Below the pieces are notes generated by a model. The model was not told where the DNA came from, did not search any database, and was given only the letters and a program-made list of their open reading frames with translations. This document shows positions 43,577 through 54,863 of a DNA stretch of 64,000 nucleotides, piece after piece. Position 1 is the first letter of the stretch. Every line of letters starts with the position of its first letter. The position numbers were made by a program, and so were the translations under genes. Location: positions 1,860,001 through 1,924,000 of the forward strand of contig NC_085886.1 in the NCBI RefSeq assembly GCF_035222275.1, read 5' to 3'. This DNA is from Podospora bellae-mahoneyi (lineage: Eukaryota; Ascomycota; Sordariomycetes; Sordariales; Podosporaceae).

Positions 43577-45724
43577 TCACAAATAATACCCCAGCCCCAA
43601 CCCCAACCTCTCACAATACTCCACCTCCCTAAACAGCCCATCCCTCGACACAGGCCAATCCAACCCCCTCAGCACCCCCCTTCTCCTCCCCTTACTCACA
43701 GCCTCCCACACCCCCGCCCTCTCCCTCTGCCCCAAACTACTCTTCCACCCTTCCCCCCTAGCCCTCAACCACCCCCTCTCCAAATTCGGATTTCCCTCCT
43801 TCACAAACTGCGCAAAACTGTCCAAGACAAATTGCTCAAACGCCCTATCCCCTCCATCACCATCTCTCTCTCTCATCCCCTGCCTCCTCAACGTCCCAAA
43901 CACGTAGTACAACTCACCCGAGTGACACCTCAGGTAAGGTTTCCTTGTATCACCCAATGGTTTCCCTTCCGTCCGCGGCGGCTCGCACACGTCTAGCTTG
44001 GGCCAGCCGGGCATTTGATATGTCCGGTCGAATTCGTAATAATATAAAGAGGAGAAGAGGTTGTTTTGGACGGCGCCAAAGGCGGTGGCTTGGTCTACGC
44101 AGCGGAATATTGCGTTTGTGGCCAGGCGGGTGGTCAGGTTGAACAGGTCGAGTGTTGCGTTGCCTGTGTTTGGGTGGGCTAAGGGGGGCAGCTGGGAGGG
44201 GGAGAAGCCTTGGGAGAGGAGGTACTCAGTAGCATTGGTGGTGGAAGACGAGGGGAAACTGATAAATGGGGCGCCGTCGTCGTGGGTGATGCCCATTAAT
44301 ATATTTAACGGGCGGCGGCGTTTGGGAGAAGGAAGAGAAAGCGACAGTTCTGATGTGGTGAGGTATGTCCCGTCTACCACTAAATATCTCGCTGACGTGA
44401 GGGAGGTCAGTGTCGATGCTGGGACGGCTCGGAGGCAGTCGACCTGAGAGGGGGCGTTGGTGCAGTTTGTTGCGTTGAGGATGGTGTTGGCTACCACCGA
44501 GACTTGCTCGGGGATGGTGTAGTATTTCGAGTAGGTTGTTCCGTAGTTTAGACCGCCGAGGTTGCTGAGGAGGATGGCGCCCGAGAATTTGTCGAGGGCT
44601 TTGGGGGAGGCGATCAGGGCTCTGACCGAGGCGGCGCCGGCGGATTGGCCAAAGATGGTGATGCGGTCTGGGTCGCCGCCGAGGGATTGGATGTTTTTCC
44701 GGACCCAGTCCAGGGCTGTGATTTGGTCGACGAGGCCGTAGTTGCCGTTGGTTTTGCCGTCGTTGAGGGCTAGGAAGCCGAGGGTGTGAAGGCGGTAGTT
44801 GATAGCTACGACGACGATGTCACCTCTGGAGGCCATGTTACCCCCGTCAAAGGTCGGATCGTTGGCTGTACCGCCTGTGAAGGCACCACCGTGGATCCAA
44901 AAGGCGACAGGGCGGAGCTGCTTCTTGGAGGGAGCGGAGTTGGGATTGGGGAGGTGGGGTGTCCAGATGTTGAGGAATAAACAGTCTTCGGTACCGGTGT
45001 TGCCTCCCTGGGCACATTGGGAGCCATACTCCAAAGCAGAGGCAGCCTCTCCTGAGCCCTGGAACAGAGTCGGGTATGTGAATCTTTGCGGCTGCGGCGC
45101 ATAGCGGACTCCGAGGAAGCGGAAAGAAAGACGGTCTCGAAAGCTATCTCGAGGTCAGCACATGTTGCCTCTCACGAAACGGAAAACATACCCTGTCAAA
45201 GTCTGGTTGTTGACATCTACCGAGACCTGCCATTTCGAGCTCGTATCCTGAAATGTCTCATTCGAGAAGGGTGCTTTGTTGGTACAAAGACCAGCGAGTT
45301 CATCACGGCTCTTAGCCGAGCTGATACCACTGTCAACGTCGATGGTTTTGCGGCCTGAGATCCAGAACCTAGACGATGAGCTCGCCCGCTTCTCATAGCG
45401 AAGATAGTCAAACAACGGTTGAAGCAAGCCTTTCTCGCCCTTCTTCTTGCCCTCCGACCATGGTTGCTCTCCTAGTCCAGAGCAGATCTTCTCAAATTCA
45501 TTGATAGCCACACGAGACTCGGTCACGATCACAGTCGAGTCCGCAAAGCGGCTTTCAGGTCCTGCTTGGGTGTTAGTCAAAGATGAACACAAACGCTGGG
45601 AGATAGGAAGCCTACCCTGGAGATCATTGTTCGTTAAGATAGTCAACCCAGTATCCAACTTCTTGAGAGATTCACCCGCAGCCAACCCAGCCAGGGCAAC
45701 AACTGCCCCCAAGAAACGCACCAT
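43577..45724 (-). CDS. Secreted type-B carboxylesterase
   Basis: Exons 45724-45616, 45561-45192 and 45143-43577 give 681 aa; introns are 54 and 48 bp. The start at 45724 gives a clear signal peptide (MVRFLGAVVALAGLAAG); an upstream in-frame ATG at 45817 would disturb it. Family features are EDCLFLNIWTP, the oxyanion HGGAF (244-248), INYRL, nucleophile Ser327 in FGQSAGAASV and a probable catalytic His in RCHSGELYYVFG. A roughly 120-residue insert with conserved Cys (TESRVAINEFEKICSGLGEQ) separates the first strand from GFRDRLSFRFLGVRYA, as in a subgroup of fungal carboxylesterases. Substrate unknown; secretion is inferred. Confidence 0.9.
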
Positions 45725-46204
45725 ACTGAAAGGGTCCCACCTGTGTAAAGAACGAAAATCTCGCCACAGGAAACGCAGATCTGGGGAATCTCTGTGTTTA
45801 ATATCACCACTAGGCAAACACCTACTACGGTTCGGTGCCTCAGTTAGACAGGGGACCTTTTGTCACAGTCACGGTCCCCCGCAGCCGGATCTCGCTACCC
45901 GAGAGCGTACGGTGTAGTAAGTCTCCGCGATTTGGTGTTTCCCTCCATCGGATCACAGGCTCACCGGGCCCAGTTTCCTTTATCCCCGCGGTGAAAAAAG
46001 TTCGCCTTAGTACACCACGATAAATCTACTCCAGCCTCCCGGTTAGGTGGCGGGTATAGCGTAACGTTGAACGGGTGTAATTTAATAGGCTAAATAGAAG
46101 AGAAGGTGCCCGCCCTGTCAACCAAAATGCAGGAACCGTCCAGTGGAGTTATGCAAATGCTTATTTTAAGGTTCGGTTGTGTATTTTGGAGAGTGTCCGG
46201 CCGG
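45725..46204. other. Intergenic region upstream of carboxylesterase
   Basis: 480 bp hold the carboxylesterase promoter and the 3' end of the HeLo gene. No repeat or RNA gene is seen. Confidence 0.45.
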
Positions 46205-48124
46205 CTAGACCTGGATCTCACCTAGCTTCTTGACTACCTTTTCGTGGAGGACCATTGACAGGCGAGCCGCCACTGCGTCGTTTGTTTCGTCGTCCTTTTC
46301 TGATAGACCGAGTTGTTCACCCCCGGCGATACATTTCTGGGTAGCTCCTTCGTAAAGCTCCCCCATGCAAGCGCCCAACTCCGCGATTTGGTCGGTGGCG
46401 AGCAGGCTATCGCGGACCTTGAGGGCAAATGATGGCCTGCCGCGGGCGACGTTGAGGTTAATGCCAAGGACTTTGTCGACGGTTGCCCAGTGGGCAATCT
46501 CAACCAAGAGAACGCCGAGACTGTAGATATCAAAACTCTTTTTGAAACGCTCACGTTCGTCCGGGTTTGTTGATTGTGCGTTGGGGTGCCTGTAGAGGTT
46601 GTACTCAATGTCGTCACCTGGCCCGGGAATATCTGTCATTTCGTCCGCCCGGGCTGGCCTGGAGAAATCGAATCCTGACAGGTAAGGTTTGCCAAAGTCG
46701 ACGTCTCCGCTGGTGGTTTTGAAGAAAATGATATTGTGGCTTCGAAGCCCCTTGTGCAGCCAGTTGACAGCATGGAGATAAAGCAGGCATTTACTGATGG
46801 CATGAGCCAGCTTGACCCGCTTTGTGACAGGTGGCTTTCGTGTTGTCTCGAGGAGCTCATGGAGCGACACCGGAGGTGAAGATTGGTCAAGGCCACTGTC
46901 TACTGGTCTTTCAAAGACCAACCCCAGGCGCATATTCAAGATGTCCTCGTCTTCGTCCTCTTGCCCGTTCGAGCTTCCTCTGTCAAAATAACCGAGGCAA
47001 TGAGGTGTTCTAAAGTCCTCTGGCTTTGGTGTATGGTTCAGCAGGGCCGCTAGCTTGGCTACTCTTTCGACAATCACGGCTTTCGGGGGTGATGAATCCC
47101 CCGGTCTTTGCGGGTCATATTCTTTCCATTCAACCCAGACCTTTTTCTTGACACCGTCTTTGACAAGGACAGCCTCACATCTCGGCTGATCAGACTCATC
47201 GGCTGCTGGCTCAAGCTCGATCATGAAACGATCGAGAAGGAGGCGTTTCTCGCCCGGTTTTCCGAGCTCTAGTTGGTTGGCCGTTGCCTCGTCCAATGGC
47301 CTTTTGTGGGTAGACTCGATCGACTCGTTAAAGGCTTTGAACTTGGCAAGTTGCGATATTAGTTCGAGCCCGTCGGCGTTTGCTTGTTTCTTCGCCACGG
47401 TGAGCTGTGCTGTAGGGAGAGCTGAGCTGGCTTCAAGCCTGATGTTGAGGGCCATGACAAGCCGAGACAAATCACTAATCTTGTGGTGCAGCTGCAGGAC
47501 ACCACGGTTGGTGTCTTGTACTGTATGGTGAATCTCGACCTGCATGCGTTGGTCGAGGATTCCAGTCATGTTATCATTCAATGTTGAGAACCTGGAGAGG
47601 AGAAGCTCAAAAGCGGCCTTGTCAAAGGCAACCCATTGCAACCTCTGGGAAGCTTCATGTGACGATTCCTTCAGACTTCGCATGGCTTTCTTGATGAAGT
47701 CCCGCCGTCTCTTGGGCAGTGGAAAGTTGGCCTCGGCCGCATCTTTTTCAGGGTTCTCGAGGACCTGATCTTGGTCAGGAACAGCCCTCAGACATTTTCG
47801 TTTCTCTTGGTGTTCTTTGAACTCTTTGAACAAACACTCGACTTGGACCAGCAAGTCAAGCACTGTCTGACGATGCAGAACGAAGGTGTTGGACTCGAGG
47901 ACTTTATCCCTTCGTTTGGCGTCCAGGTCGAGCAAGCCAGATGCTTCACTCCAGGCAAATAGACGTTGCTGTTCCATGCGAAGCCGCAGATTGAGATACC
48001 TGGCATCGTCCGGGAAGTTCAAGGCGGTTATGACCAGTTGAATCCCCTGAATACATCCGCTGTAGACCTGGAGGCCAATAGAAGCCACGCCAATGGCGAG
48101 CCCTGCTAATGATACGGGATCCAT
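46205..48124 (-). CDS. HeLo-domain protein with C-terminal pseudokinase
   Basis: One uninterrupted exon, 639 aa. The N-terminus MDPVSLAGLAIGVASIGLQV with a GLAIG glycine motif starts a HeLo (HET-s/LopB) domain that extends to about residue 220. In HET-S and related proteins this helical domain attacks membranes once released. A helical linker follows, then a kinase-like domain (about 290-630): a VEWK lysine at 334, the catalytic-loop position as LHKGLRSHNIIFF (456-468) with Gly instead of Asp, GFDFSRP (484-490) in place of DFG, and the F-helix FDIYSLGVLL (531-540). Loss of both key Asp residues predicts no normal phosphotransfer. No amyloid (HET-s prion) motif is evident at the end. Role in cell death or incompatibility is inferred from family. 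Confidence 0.88.
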   Translation of the reverse strand: MDPVSLAGLAIGVASIGLQVYSGCIQGIQLVITALNFPDDARYLNLRLRMEQQRLFAWSEASGLLDLDAKRRDKVLESNTFVLHRQTVLDLLVQVECLFKEFKEHQEKRKCLRAVPDQDQVLENPEKDAAEANFPLPKRRRDFIKKAMRSLKESSHEASQRLQWVAFDKAAFELLLSRFSTLNDNMTGILDQRMQVEIHHTVQDTNRGVLQLHHKISDLSRLVMALNIRLEASSALPTAQLTVAKKQANADGLELISQLAKFKAFNESIESTHKRPLDEATANQLELGKPGEKRLLLDRFMIELEPAADESDQPRCEAVLVKDGVKKKVWVEWKEYDPQRPGDSSPPKAVIVERVAKLAALLNHTPKPEDFRTPHCLGYFDRGSSNGQEDEDEDILNMRLGLVFERPVDSGLDQSSPPVSLHELLETTRKPPVTKRVKLAHAISKCLLYLHAVNWLHKGLRSHNIIFFKTTSGDVDFGKPYLSGFDFSRPARADEMTDIPGPGDDIEYNLYRHPNAQSTNPDERERFKKSFDIYSLGVLLVEIAHWATVDKVLGINLNVARGRPSFALKVRDSLLATDQIAELGACMGELYEGATQKCIAGGEQLGLSEKDDETNDAVAARLSMVLHEKVVKKLGEIQV

Positions 48125-50270
48125 GGACCATGGGCCAGGTGCTAGGGAAAGGCATCAGCCACGCATATGTATAATGGGAGTGGTGTGCCATACTTAGCTG
48201 TGGCTGGTGAGCCGAGAAGAGTTGGACTTGCGAGATGCGACCGAGGTTCTCACCAACAACTACTCTTGTCCGTCTATCCGTAAAATGTGTGCGATGTCCT
48301 AAATTCCATAGCTCCTTCCCCGCTACAAGGTGGTGTCCCCACAACGTAATCAGGCTCGATTGATGCAAGCACATTTGCCGGCGAGCCTGACTTTCCTCAT
48401 CGGTCACTCGCCGATGCAGTGGAAAGTGGGAGACGTGTAACGGTGAATCCCACAGTGCTCCATCCTTGTGCATAATCTTTTTTTGGGGGCCATTTTCCAG
48501 AGGGCAAGTTTCTCTTCTTGGGAACTCACAGACCCTAACCCTTTAACCCTTCTACATGCCCTGCCAGTCAAGGGTTCTCGCAACAGTTTGAACTCCAAGA
48601 TGCATTTCAACTGTCGAGACACCTCACCGGGGTATCGTTTACCCATCTGCGGAGTAACCGTGACCAGATTCCCGACAAATCCATCACTAGAACCCGGAAA
48701 GCAACGTGGCCAGCGTTGCAACGACATGCGGGTGATATCTGGGCTGGCAAGGGGGGGTTGTTTGTTCCTCTCGAGAGGTTTGCTCCAACGCTCTCTCGCA
48801 CTCGGGAGTGCTCCGAGAGGGCCCCGACGCTCCTCCGGACCCCACCCGGGCCGTGAGGATTTGCCAATTCGGCCGTCTCATCTCGCTGATCGGATCGTGA
48901 GGCATGTCGTCGAGGGTGGGCTGGCCTGGGCGCTGTGACGACACTGAAAAGAGTGGCCCTAGCACATCCGAGATTGGATTGCTGTGTGGGGGAATTTAAA
49001 CTCTTCAACGGTCGCCCGCTCTGGCCCCAGCAAATCCTCCAGGATGACCGCCTTGAGAGGTCCCATCCCGCTCAGCCCGGGCCGCCAGCGTAGCATTTCT
49101 CCTGTTTCGAGCACCAAGGGCTAAGCGCGCCACCAATCAGCATCAACAGCTACTCGGGTTTCAGCTGGGCCAGCGGTCCAGGTCACTCAGTCCTCCTCAT
49201 TATCGCAATCTGCATGTAGAGAGAGACCAACAAAAGGCTCAGGACATCCATTTCATAAGCAATGGCGGCTGGCTGGCTGTCCATGTCGATATCGGCCGGT
49301 ACCTTTACCTTGAATCGAGATCCCGCGTGGAGTGGCCCGCCAGGTCCCGGTTGCTGTCTTTGTTATCCACAGACCGAGTGTCTGTGATTCTCGGATAGCA
49401 TCCCGCCTCACTTTGTTCAGAGACACTTATTAAACAACTGCCCAACCCGAGCACGCCATCACATCAAAAACGGCAACCAGCCCCGTCCCCATCCCATCAT
49501 CTGCAGCTAGTCGAGGCCCCGCGTGGAGAGAGAGGGTCGAAAACCGGTCCTGGCGAGGGGAAGCTTGGCTTCCTGATTAGTTCGACACGGAGAGACGCCC
49601 AAAGGTCCGGTTTGCCCTAACAGAACCTGGAACCCTTCACGAATCTGCACAAGCAGCCCGTCGAGTCCCCGTCGTCACAGGCCGAGTCCACTCACTCAAC
49701 AAAAAAAAAATTCTCAATTGGGCTATTGACCGCCTGTCCTCTGTCGTTATCTTTCCCCCGCCACCAAGCAGCTCTCGGACTCGCTTGATTTGTTGCAGGA
49801 GAAAAAAAAGGGCGAGAGGAGAGGAGAGGCTGCCACGCTTCATTTATATTTTTACCACCAACTACTCCCCCCGTCCGGCATTGCTAGCTACCAGGCCCGC
49901 TGCTAAGAGACGTTCACCGCACCGTTAACCCGCTGTACCCCTTCCGAGGTTCCGCTCCCCGACTCCCCGAAGCCTAGTCCCTGCTTTCCCAGACACGGGC
50001 GGCATACAGCAAGCAGCGTTGCCCCCAGATCACCGCAGGCCCGCCTCCTTATTCCCATTACCGATTACCCTTAAGCTGCTGTGAATGCCCGCCTGCTCTT
50101 CCATTCGTCTCAACCCACCCGACAAGTTGTGAGATTCTGCCCTGCCTCGGATTCTGACCCCTCTGGCTGTCTGTTTCTGCTCGCATCGCCCTGATCGCGC
50201 AGCAGCCTGTCTGACCTCACACCCCCACCCCTTCCCCCCCCCGCCGAATCGTCTGATCTGATTGCCGACC
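48125..50270. other. Long intergenic region upstream of the Zn2Cys6 gene
   Basis: About 2.1 kb between divergent starts. The final 400 bp before the ATG at 50271 are C-rich and probably a long leader. An A9 run lies at about 49699-49708. No gene is supported. Confidence 0.5.
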
Positions 50271-52530
50271 ATGGAGACCTTCTCGCCGGAAGCCCCACAC
50301 TCGTCAGCCGCTTCCACTAACGGCTCGCCTGCGGTGTCTAGCGACAGCCCGGGGACGGCGACCTCCTCCTCGTCGAATGCCTTTTCGGCGACCATTGATG
50401 GCCGCCCGTCGCAGCAGCACCCGGCGCCGCCTCCTTCGGTCCCCGCAGCATGTCTCGCCTGTGTAAGTGAATGTTACTTTTTGTCTTTTTTGTCGTGAAA
50501 GCCAAGGTACCCCCGGACCGGTCCAGCACCACTCTGATGGTGGCCAGGTCGCCGGTTGGCTTGGATCGTGGTGTCAACATCGCCGAGTTGTAACGTGAGC
50601 CCTTCAGAAAAGATGGTGTGCTAATACCCGTGATGCAATAGCGTGGCAAGCACCTCAAGTGCGATGGGAACACCCCTTGCTCCCGTTGCACAAGCTCCGC
50701 TACAGAGTGTATCTATGTTGCTTCTCGTCGTGGATACAAGGGCCCTCGGAGGAATGCTGCCCAGAATCCTAACAAACGCCATGCCTCGTCGTCCCCTCCG
50801 TACTCGGGGCCTACTGTCGAGAGCTGCCCGATGATGCTAGGGCACACCCCCGTGTCTATTCCTGCTCCCTCCCTCTCAGCCTTCAACCCGGCCATCGTCT
50901 TGCCGGAGCAGTCGCCGGTCTCGTACGCACCTACACCTGCTCTTAACCACGCCGGTCTCTATCGAAACTCGTTTGCCTCACCCTTGGACCCCAACACCAT
51001 GGCCCCTCCCAGCACCATGGCCCTGACGACCTCGTCAGCGATCCCCCATGTTCAGCCACCAGTGACCACCCTGGCCGAGAGATGCTTCGATGCCTTCTAT
51101 CACTACTTCCATGCCGCCCACCCCTTTGTGCTGCCCAAGGAGTACTTCCTTCGGCTGCTCAAGGAGGGCAACACCCCTGGCCTCAACGTGGTTATGGCTG
51201 CCATCAGATATATTGGCTCGCTCTTCTTGGATGCCGGTCCAGCCAAGGCCACCTATCTGGAAGAAGCCATCAGGCAGTGTTATCTGCCTACCACTACCAA
51301 GGATGGCTTCCTGATCCAAGCCTTGTTGCTGATCATCATTGGGCTGGATGGGAGCTGTCAACAAGAAAAAGCACGGGAGTTGTTGGCGGACTGTGAAAGA
51401 TTTGCTATTGAGATTGATCTGAACAAGCGTCAGTTTGCATCACTGCACGGCCACGGTAATCCCGTCGTGGAGGAGAGCTGGCGGCGAACATGGTGGGATC
51501 TCTTTGTGTGTGACGGCATGATTGCTGGTGTCCATCGCATCACCAACTTTTTGCTCTTTGATATTCAAAACGATGTTGGTCTGCCGTGCGAGGAGCAGCA
51601 GTATCTCACAGGGGTAAGAGCTTCTCGAGCGTATGTAGATGTGATGTGAGGCTGATTTACCTTTATAGCGCATCCCCCCACCAGCATACATGGAAGACTT
51701 TGATGACCAGCTCTTCTCCGGTGAAGACCGAGAGTTTTCGTCTTTCACCTACCGTATTGCTGCCATCAGAAATCTCGGCAGGATGATGCGGATGCCTCAG
51801 ATTATGTACCCCGGAGACGACACCATCTCCCGGATAGAAGCCCTGCTCACCAACTGGAGGCTCCACCTGCCCGAGTCCAAGAGGGATGATCTGAACAAGA
51901 ACTGCAAGCTGGATGAGATGATGTTTCAGGCGCATTTTATCACTCATGCGTATGCCAAACCCATGCTTTGAGAGCCATGTGAGAGATGCTGACATTGTCC
52001 ACAGTTGCACCATCATGCTTCACCAGCCCCTATCCCAGCTCGACTCCTCCCCCGTCCAAGCTGTCAACTCGTGCGCCCCTCACCGACCAGTCCCCTCGGG
52101 CGACAACTTCAACGCCCACACCCGGCACACCATCACGGCCGCCTGCGAGATCAGCAAGATGGTCACCCAAGCTGTGCCCATCATCCAGCACACGCACTTC
52201 TTCACCTGCGTCGTCACCCTCAGCTCCATCGTCCACTTGTCAAAGTGGGCGCTGTACTTTATCGAAGACGAGGAAGACCTCCGGCAGCAGATCAGACTGA
52301 ACATTGGCGCCCTCAACAAGCTCAGCAAAGTGTGGAAAGCGGCAAACACGGCTTGGGGTCAGGTGAAGGGTGTGGCACAGGAGATTTACAGGGAGAAGAA
52401 GGCGCACCAGATCAGCCCGGCGTTCTGGGTTGGTTTCACGCAGGAGCAGATGATTAGCAGCATCCAGGCTGATGAGGGGATCATGAGCGAGTTTAATAGT
52501 ATGTTGACGCAGGTGACGCAAGCGCCGTGA
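50271..52530 (+). CDS. Zn2Cys6 fungal transcription factor
   Basis: Exons 50271-50462, 50642-51613, 51669-51949 and 52005-52530 give 656 aa; the first intron is 179 bp, the others 55. The zinc cluster is split by intron 1 and, when joined, reads CLACRGKHLKCDGNTPCSRC with Cys61, 64, 71, 77, 80 and 87 in perfect C-x2-C-x6-C-x5-C-x2-C-x6-C spacing. A Ser/Pro linker leads to the fungal-specific regulatory domain (RCFDAFYHYFHAAHPFVLPK, then EESWRRTWWDLFVCDGMIAG). The N-terminus is Ser/Thr/Pro-rich. It should bind CGG-containing DNA as a dimer; its targets cannot be named. It is not next to an obvious pathway cluster. Confidence 0.92.
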
Positions 52531-54863
52531 TATTTTTTTAGTTTCTGTTTCTTTGCATTTTGGAAAATTCGGGGGCAGGATTTAACGTTTGGAAAATCTT
52601 TTTTGGATTTTTGTTTCTAGGTACGACGATGACTACTACTACTATTACTGCAGCGGGGTTTCATATGGGGTTGATGAGATGATATCCTTTGTTCTGTTTC
52701 ACAACTTTTTGGGGAAGAGGAATTATGGAGAGAAGGGGTTTATGACACCAAAAAGGGACAGGGGGGGTGGGGGGCGAGGGGAAAATGGAGTTTTTTTTTT
52801 TTTTTTTTTTTTTTGAAGAAGTTGATTTTTTCTCTGGATGAGGGACATATTATTTTGGGGTGGATGATTTGGAGGGATATTTTTTGACAGGACGACAAAG
52901 TCTGTTTTTTTTTTTTTTTTTGTGTATCCGTAACTTTTTGTTCTTTTGGCTGGGCTAAATTGGGCACATATGAGCGAGCAGGGCAGGCATGGAGGTTACT
53001 GGTGACTTAACTGAGATTTTTTGTATTTGGATATGTACAGACTATGCTCATCTTTGGCTTATGTTGCGAGCAGAAGAACTCTCTCTGGGGAGTGGGGTGA
53101 GCTTAAAGTCCATGAGTATGACCCCTTCGCTAAGGATTTCCGCTTCGGTATACTCTGTGATGCATCACAAGATCGATCACTTTGACTTGATACCCACGAG
53201 GAAGAAGTACCAGATTCCCGAGGTCTGCGTCGCAGTACTTGTCGTTCTTTATAGTGGACGGCGATCAAAGTGGGCCACCTAGATTGATAGTAGTACCTGG
53301 GACTAAGGCACGCACTTTATATGCGGGCCTAATGTATGGAACATTGGAAAACGACCAACGACTTTTATTTTGCTTATATGCCCACTTATTACATGATTAT
53401 GACCATGACGGAGAGATCCCCGAAGGTTCCAGCCTGATATGCCCAATCATGGGGAAGGGAGTGGTTGGTACCTGCAGTTGGCGGAGAGTTAACTGCATAG
53501 GTACACAGGTAGGTGGTCAGCGAGGCGTGGCAAGTTCCGGGGATCTGGATGTCTTGGATTGAGGTAGCGAGGATTCCTGAGAGATCGAATCGGAGGGGAG
53601 GGGGAGGGGGAGGGATCGTGTCGGTGACCTCCTTTAGGGTCGTGAAGATATATATATATATACTTTGAACATTGAGAGCGTGTTCATGGGATCTTGGGAT
53701 GTCATGCAGATCACCCCCTCGGGTATCTCGAGGCTATTAACGGTGATAGGCGGCGATGAGCTCACGCTAAAACTCTACTGTACACCACCACCCCGATTCT
53801 CCCGCTAAAGAATCGCCGTGTCTCAGTTTACCACACCAAAAAGGACGCCGACCGGGCTCGGGTTGGATGAGTTCGTGGTTCAGCTCCCCGCATTCCGACC
53901 CGAGTGAAGTCGGCGACCACGTGGGGTCTTCCGTCCTGTCCAAAGGACAATGGTTGGCTGGCAGTCACCCCTCACAACGGCGAACATATACACTCCCTTC
54001 ATATCAACGCCCAACCACCCAACACCCAGCAACTACATAGCATGTAAGCCCCTTGCATCACCACGAGAACCTGTCATCGGCGATGTTGTCCCACCCAAAA
54101 ACCCACACACAATATCACTGACTGGCACTTGTGTATGACTATAATCCCGGTAAGCCCTGCGCATGTATGTGGGGTGTGGTCAGCGGGTTTGATGCAAGCG
54201 TGAGGCTCAAGATGGCGATTCCAACCATCGCCGTTTATTGTGCTTTGGTGATGGTGGTGCCCGCTTGTGCCAAGGCGCCTGTCAGTTGCTTATTCTTTGT
54301 GCACTCTCATCACTCATCCATGAGCTTACATACTCGGAGTTTGGTGTGCCTTGTCTACTCGGGGATTGACACTGGCGCGGTAGATCCCGCGAACTACTTG
54401 CACCACTACACCGATAGCTCCCCGGCACTTGACGTGTTGGGAGTAGTGAAGCTGAATTTGGGCAGGAATGCTAGCCACTTTCCGAGACTGATTGCTGTTG
54501 GTTCAGCTAGACTGGGTTGGTTGGCGACTGAGCTACTGACGATAACTCCGGAGTTGGTGGTTGAACATGCCCGAGTTTTGGGGAGGAGGATCGTGAACTG
54601 GAGGGGAGGACTAGACGGCGTTTGTCTTGGATGACGGTGATCGGGGTTCATGCGGAGGGGATGAGCGTTGAGAAACCTGGGCTGGGTATGAGTATCTAAT
54701 GGCTGGGTGCAGGTAAAGGGAGAAGGCTGTACAAGACTGCTGCTGACTGAGGAAACGAGAGTGCTCATAATCCCATCTGTCCGCCTCCCAACCCGCAGAC
54801 CTCATCCCGTGTTCACCTGCCTCATCTTTTCATTCTCGCCGTCCTCCCAACCATCATCACAAC
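52531..54863. other. Long intergenic region with homopolymers and G-runs
   Basis: About 2.3 kb. Contains T tracts at 52791-52814 and 52905-52921 in the presumed 3' region of the regulator, a G-quadruplex-type motif at 53595-53614, and a TA repeat near 53650-53661. The longest plus-strand frame (54131-54634) has no convincing protein features. The last 70 bp before 54864 are CT-rich. Confidence 0.5.
53595..53614 (+). other. Putative G-quadruplex motif
   Basis: Four runs of three to five G separated by single A residues occupy this 20-bp stretch, a textbook pattern for a very stable G-quadruplex on the plus strand. Biological role is unknown. Confidence 0.6.

Noticed and set aside
43550-43996. 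Pro/His-rich plus-strand frame
   Set aside because: Antisense to the 3' part of the carboxylesterase.
48468-48938. 156-codon frame in the long intergenic region
   Set aside because: Overlapping frames of equal length exist on the opposite strand; no domain, signal peptide or splice support.
54131-54634. 167-codon plus-strand frame with a hydrophobic stretch
   Set aside because: Could be a secreted or membrane protein, but composition is irregular and overlapping minus-strand frames are equally open.
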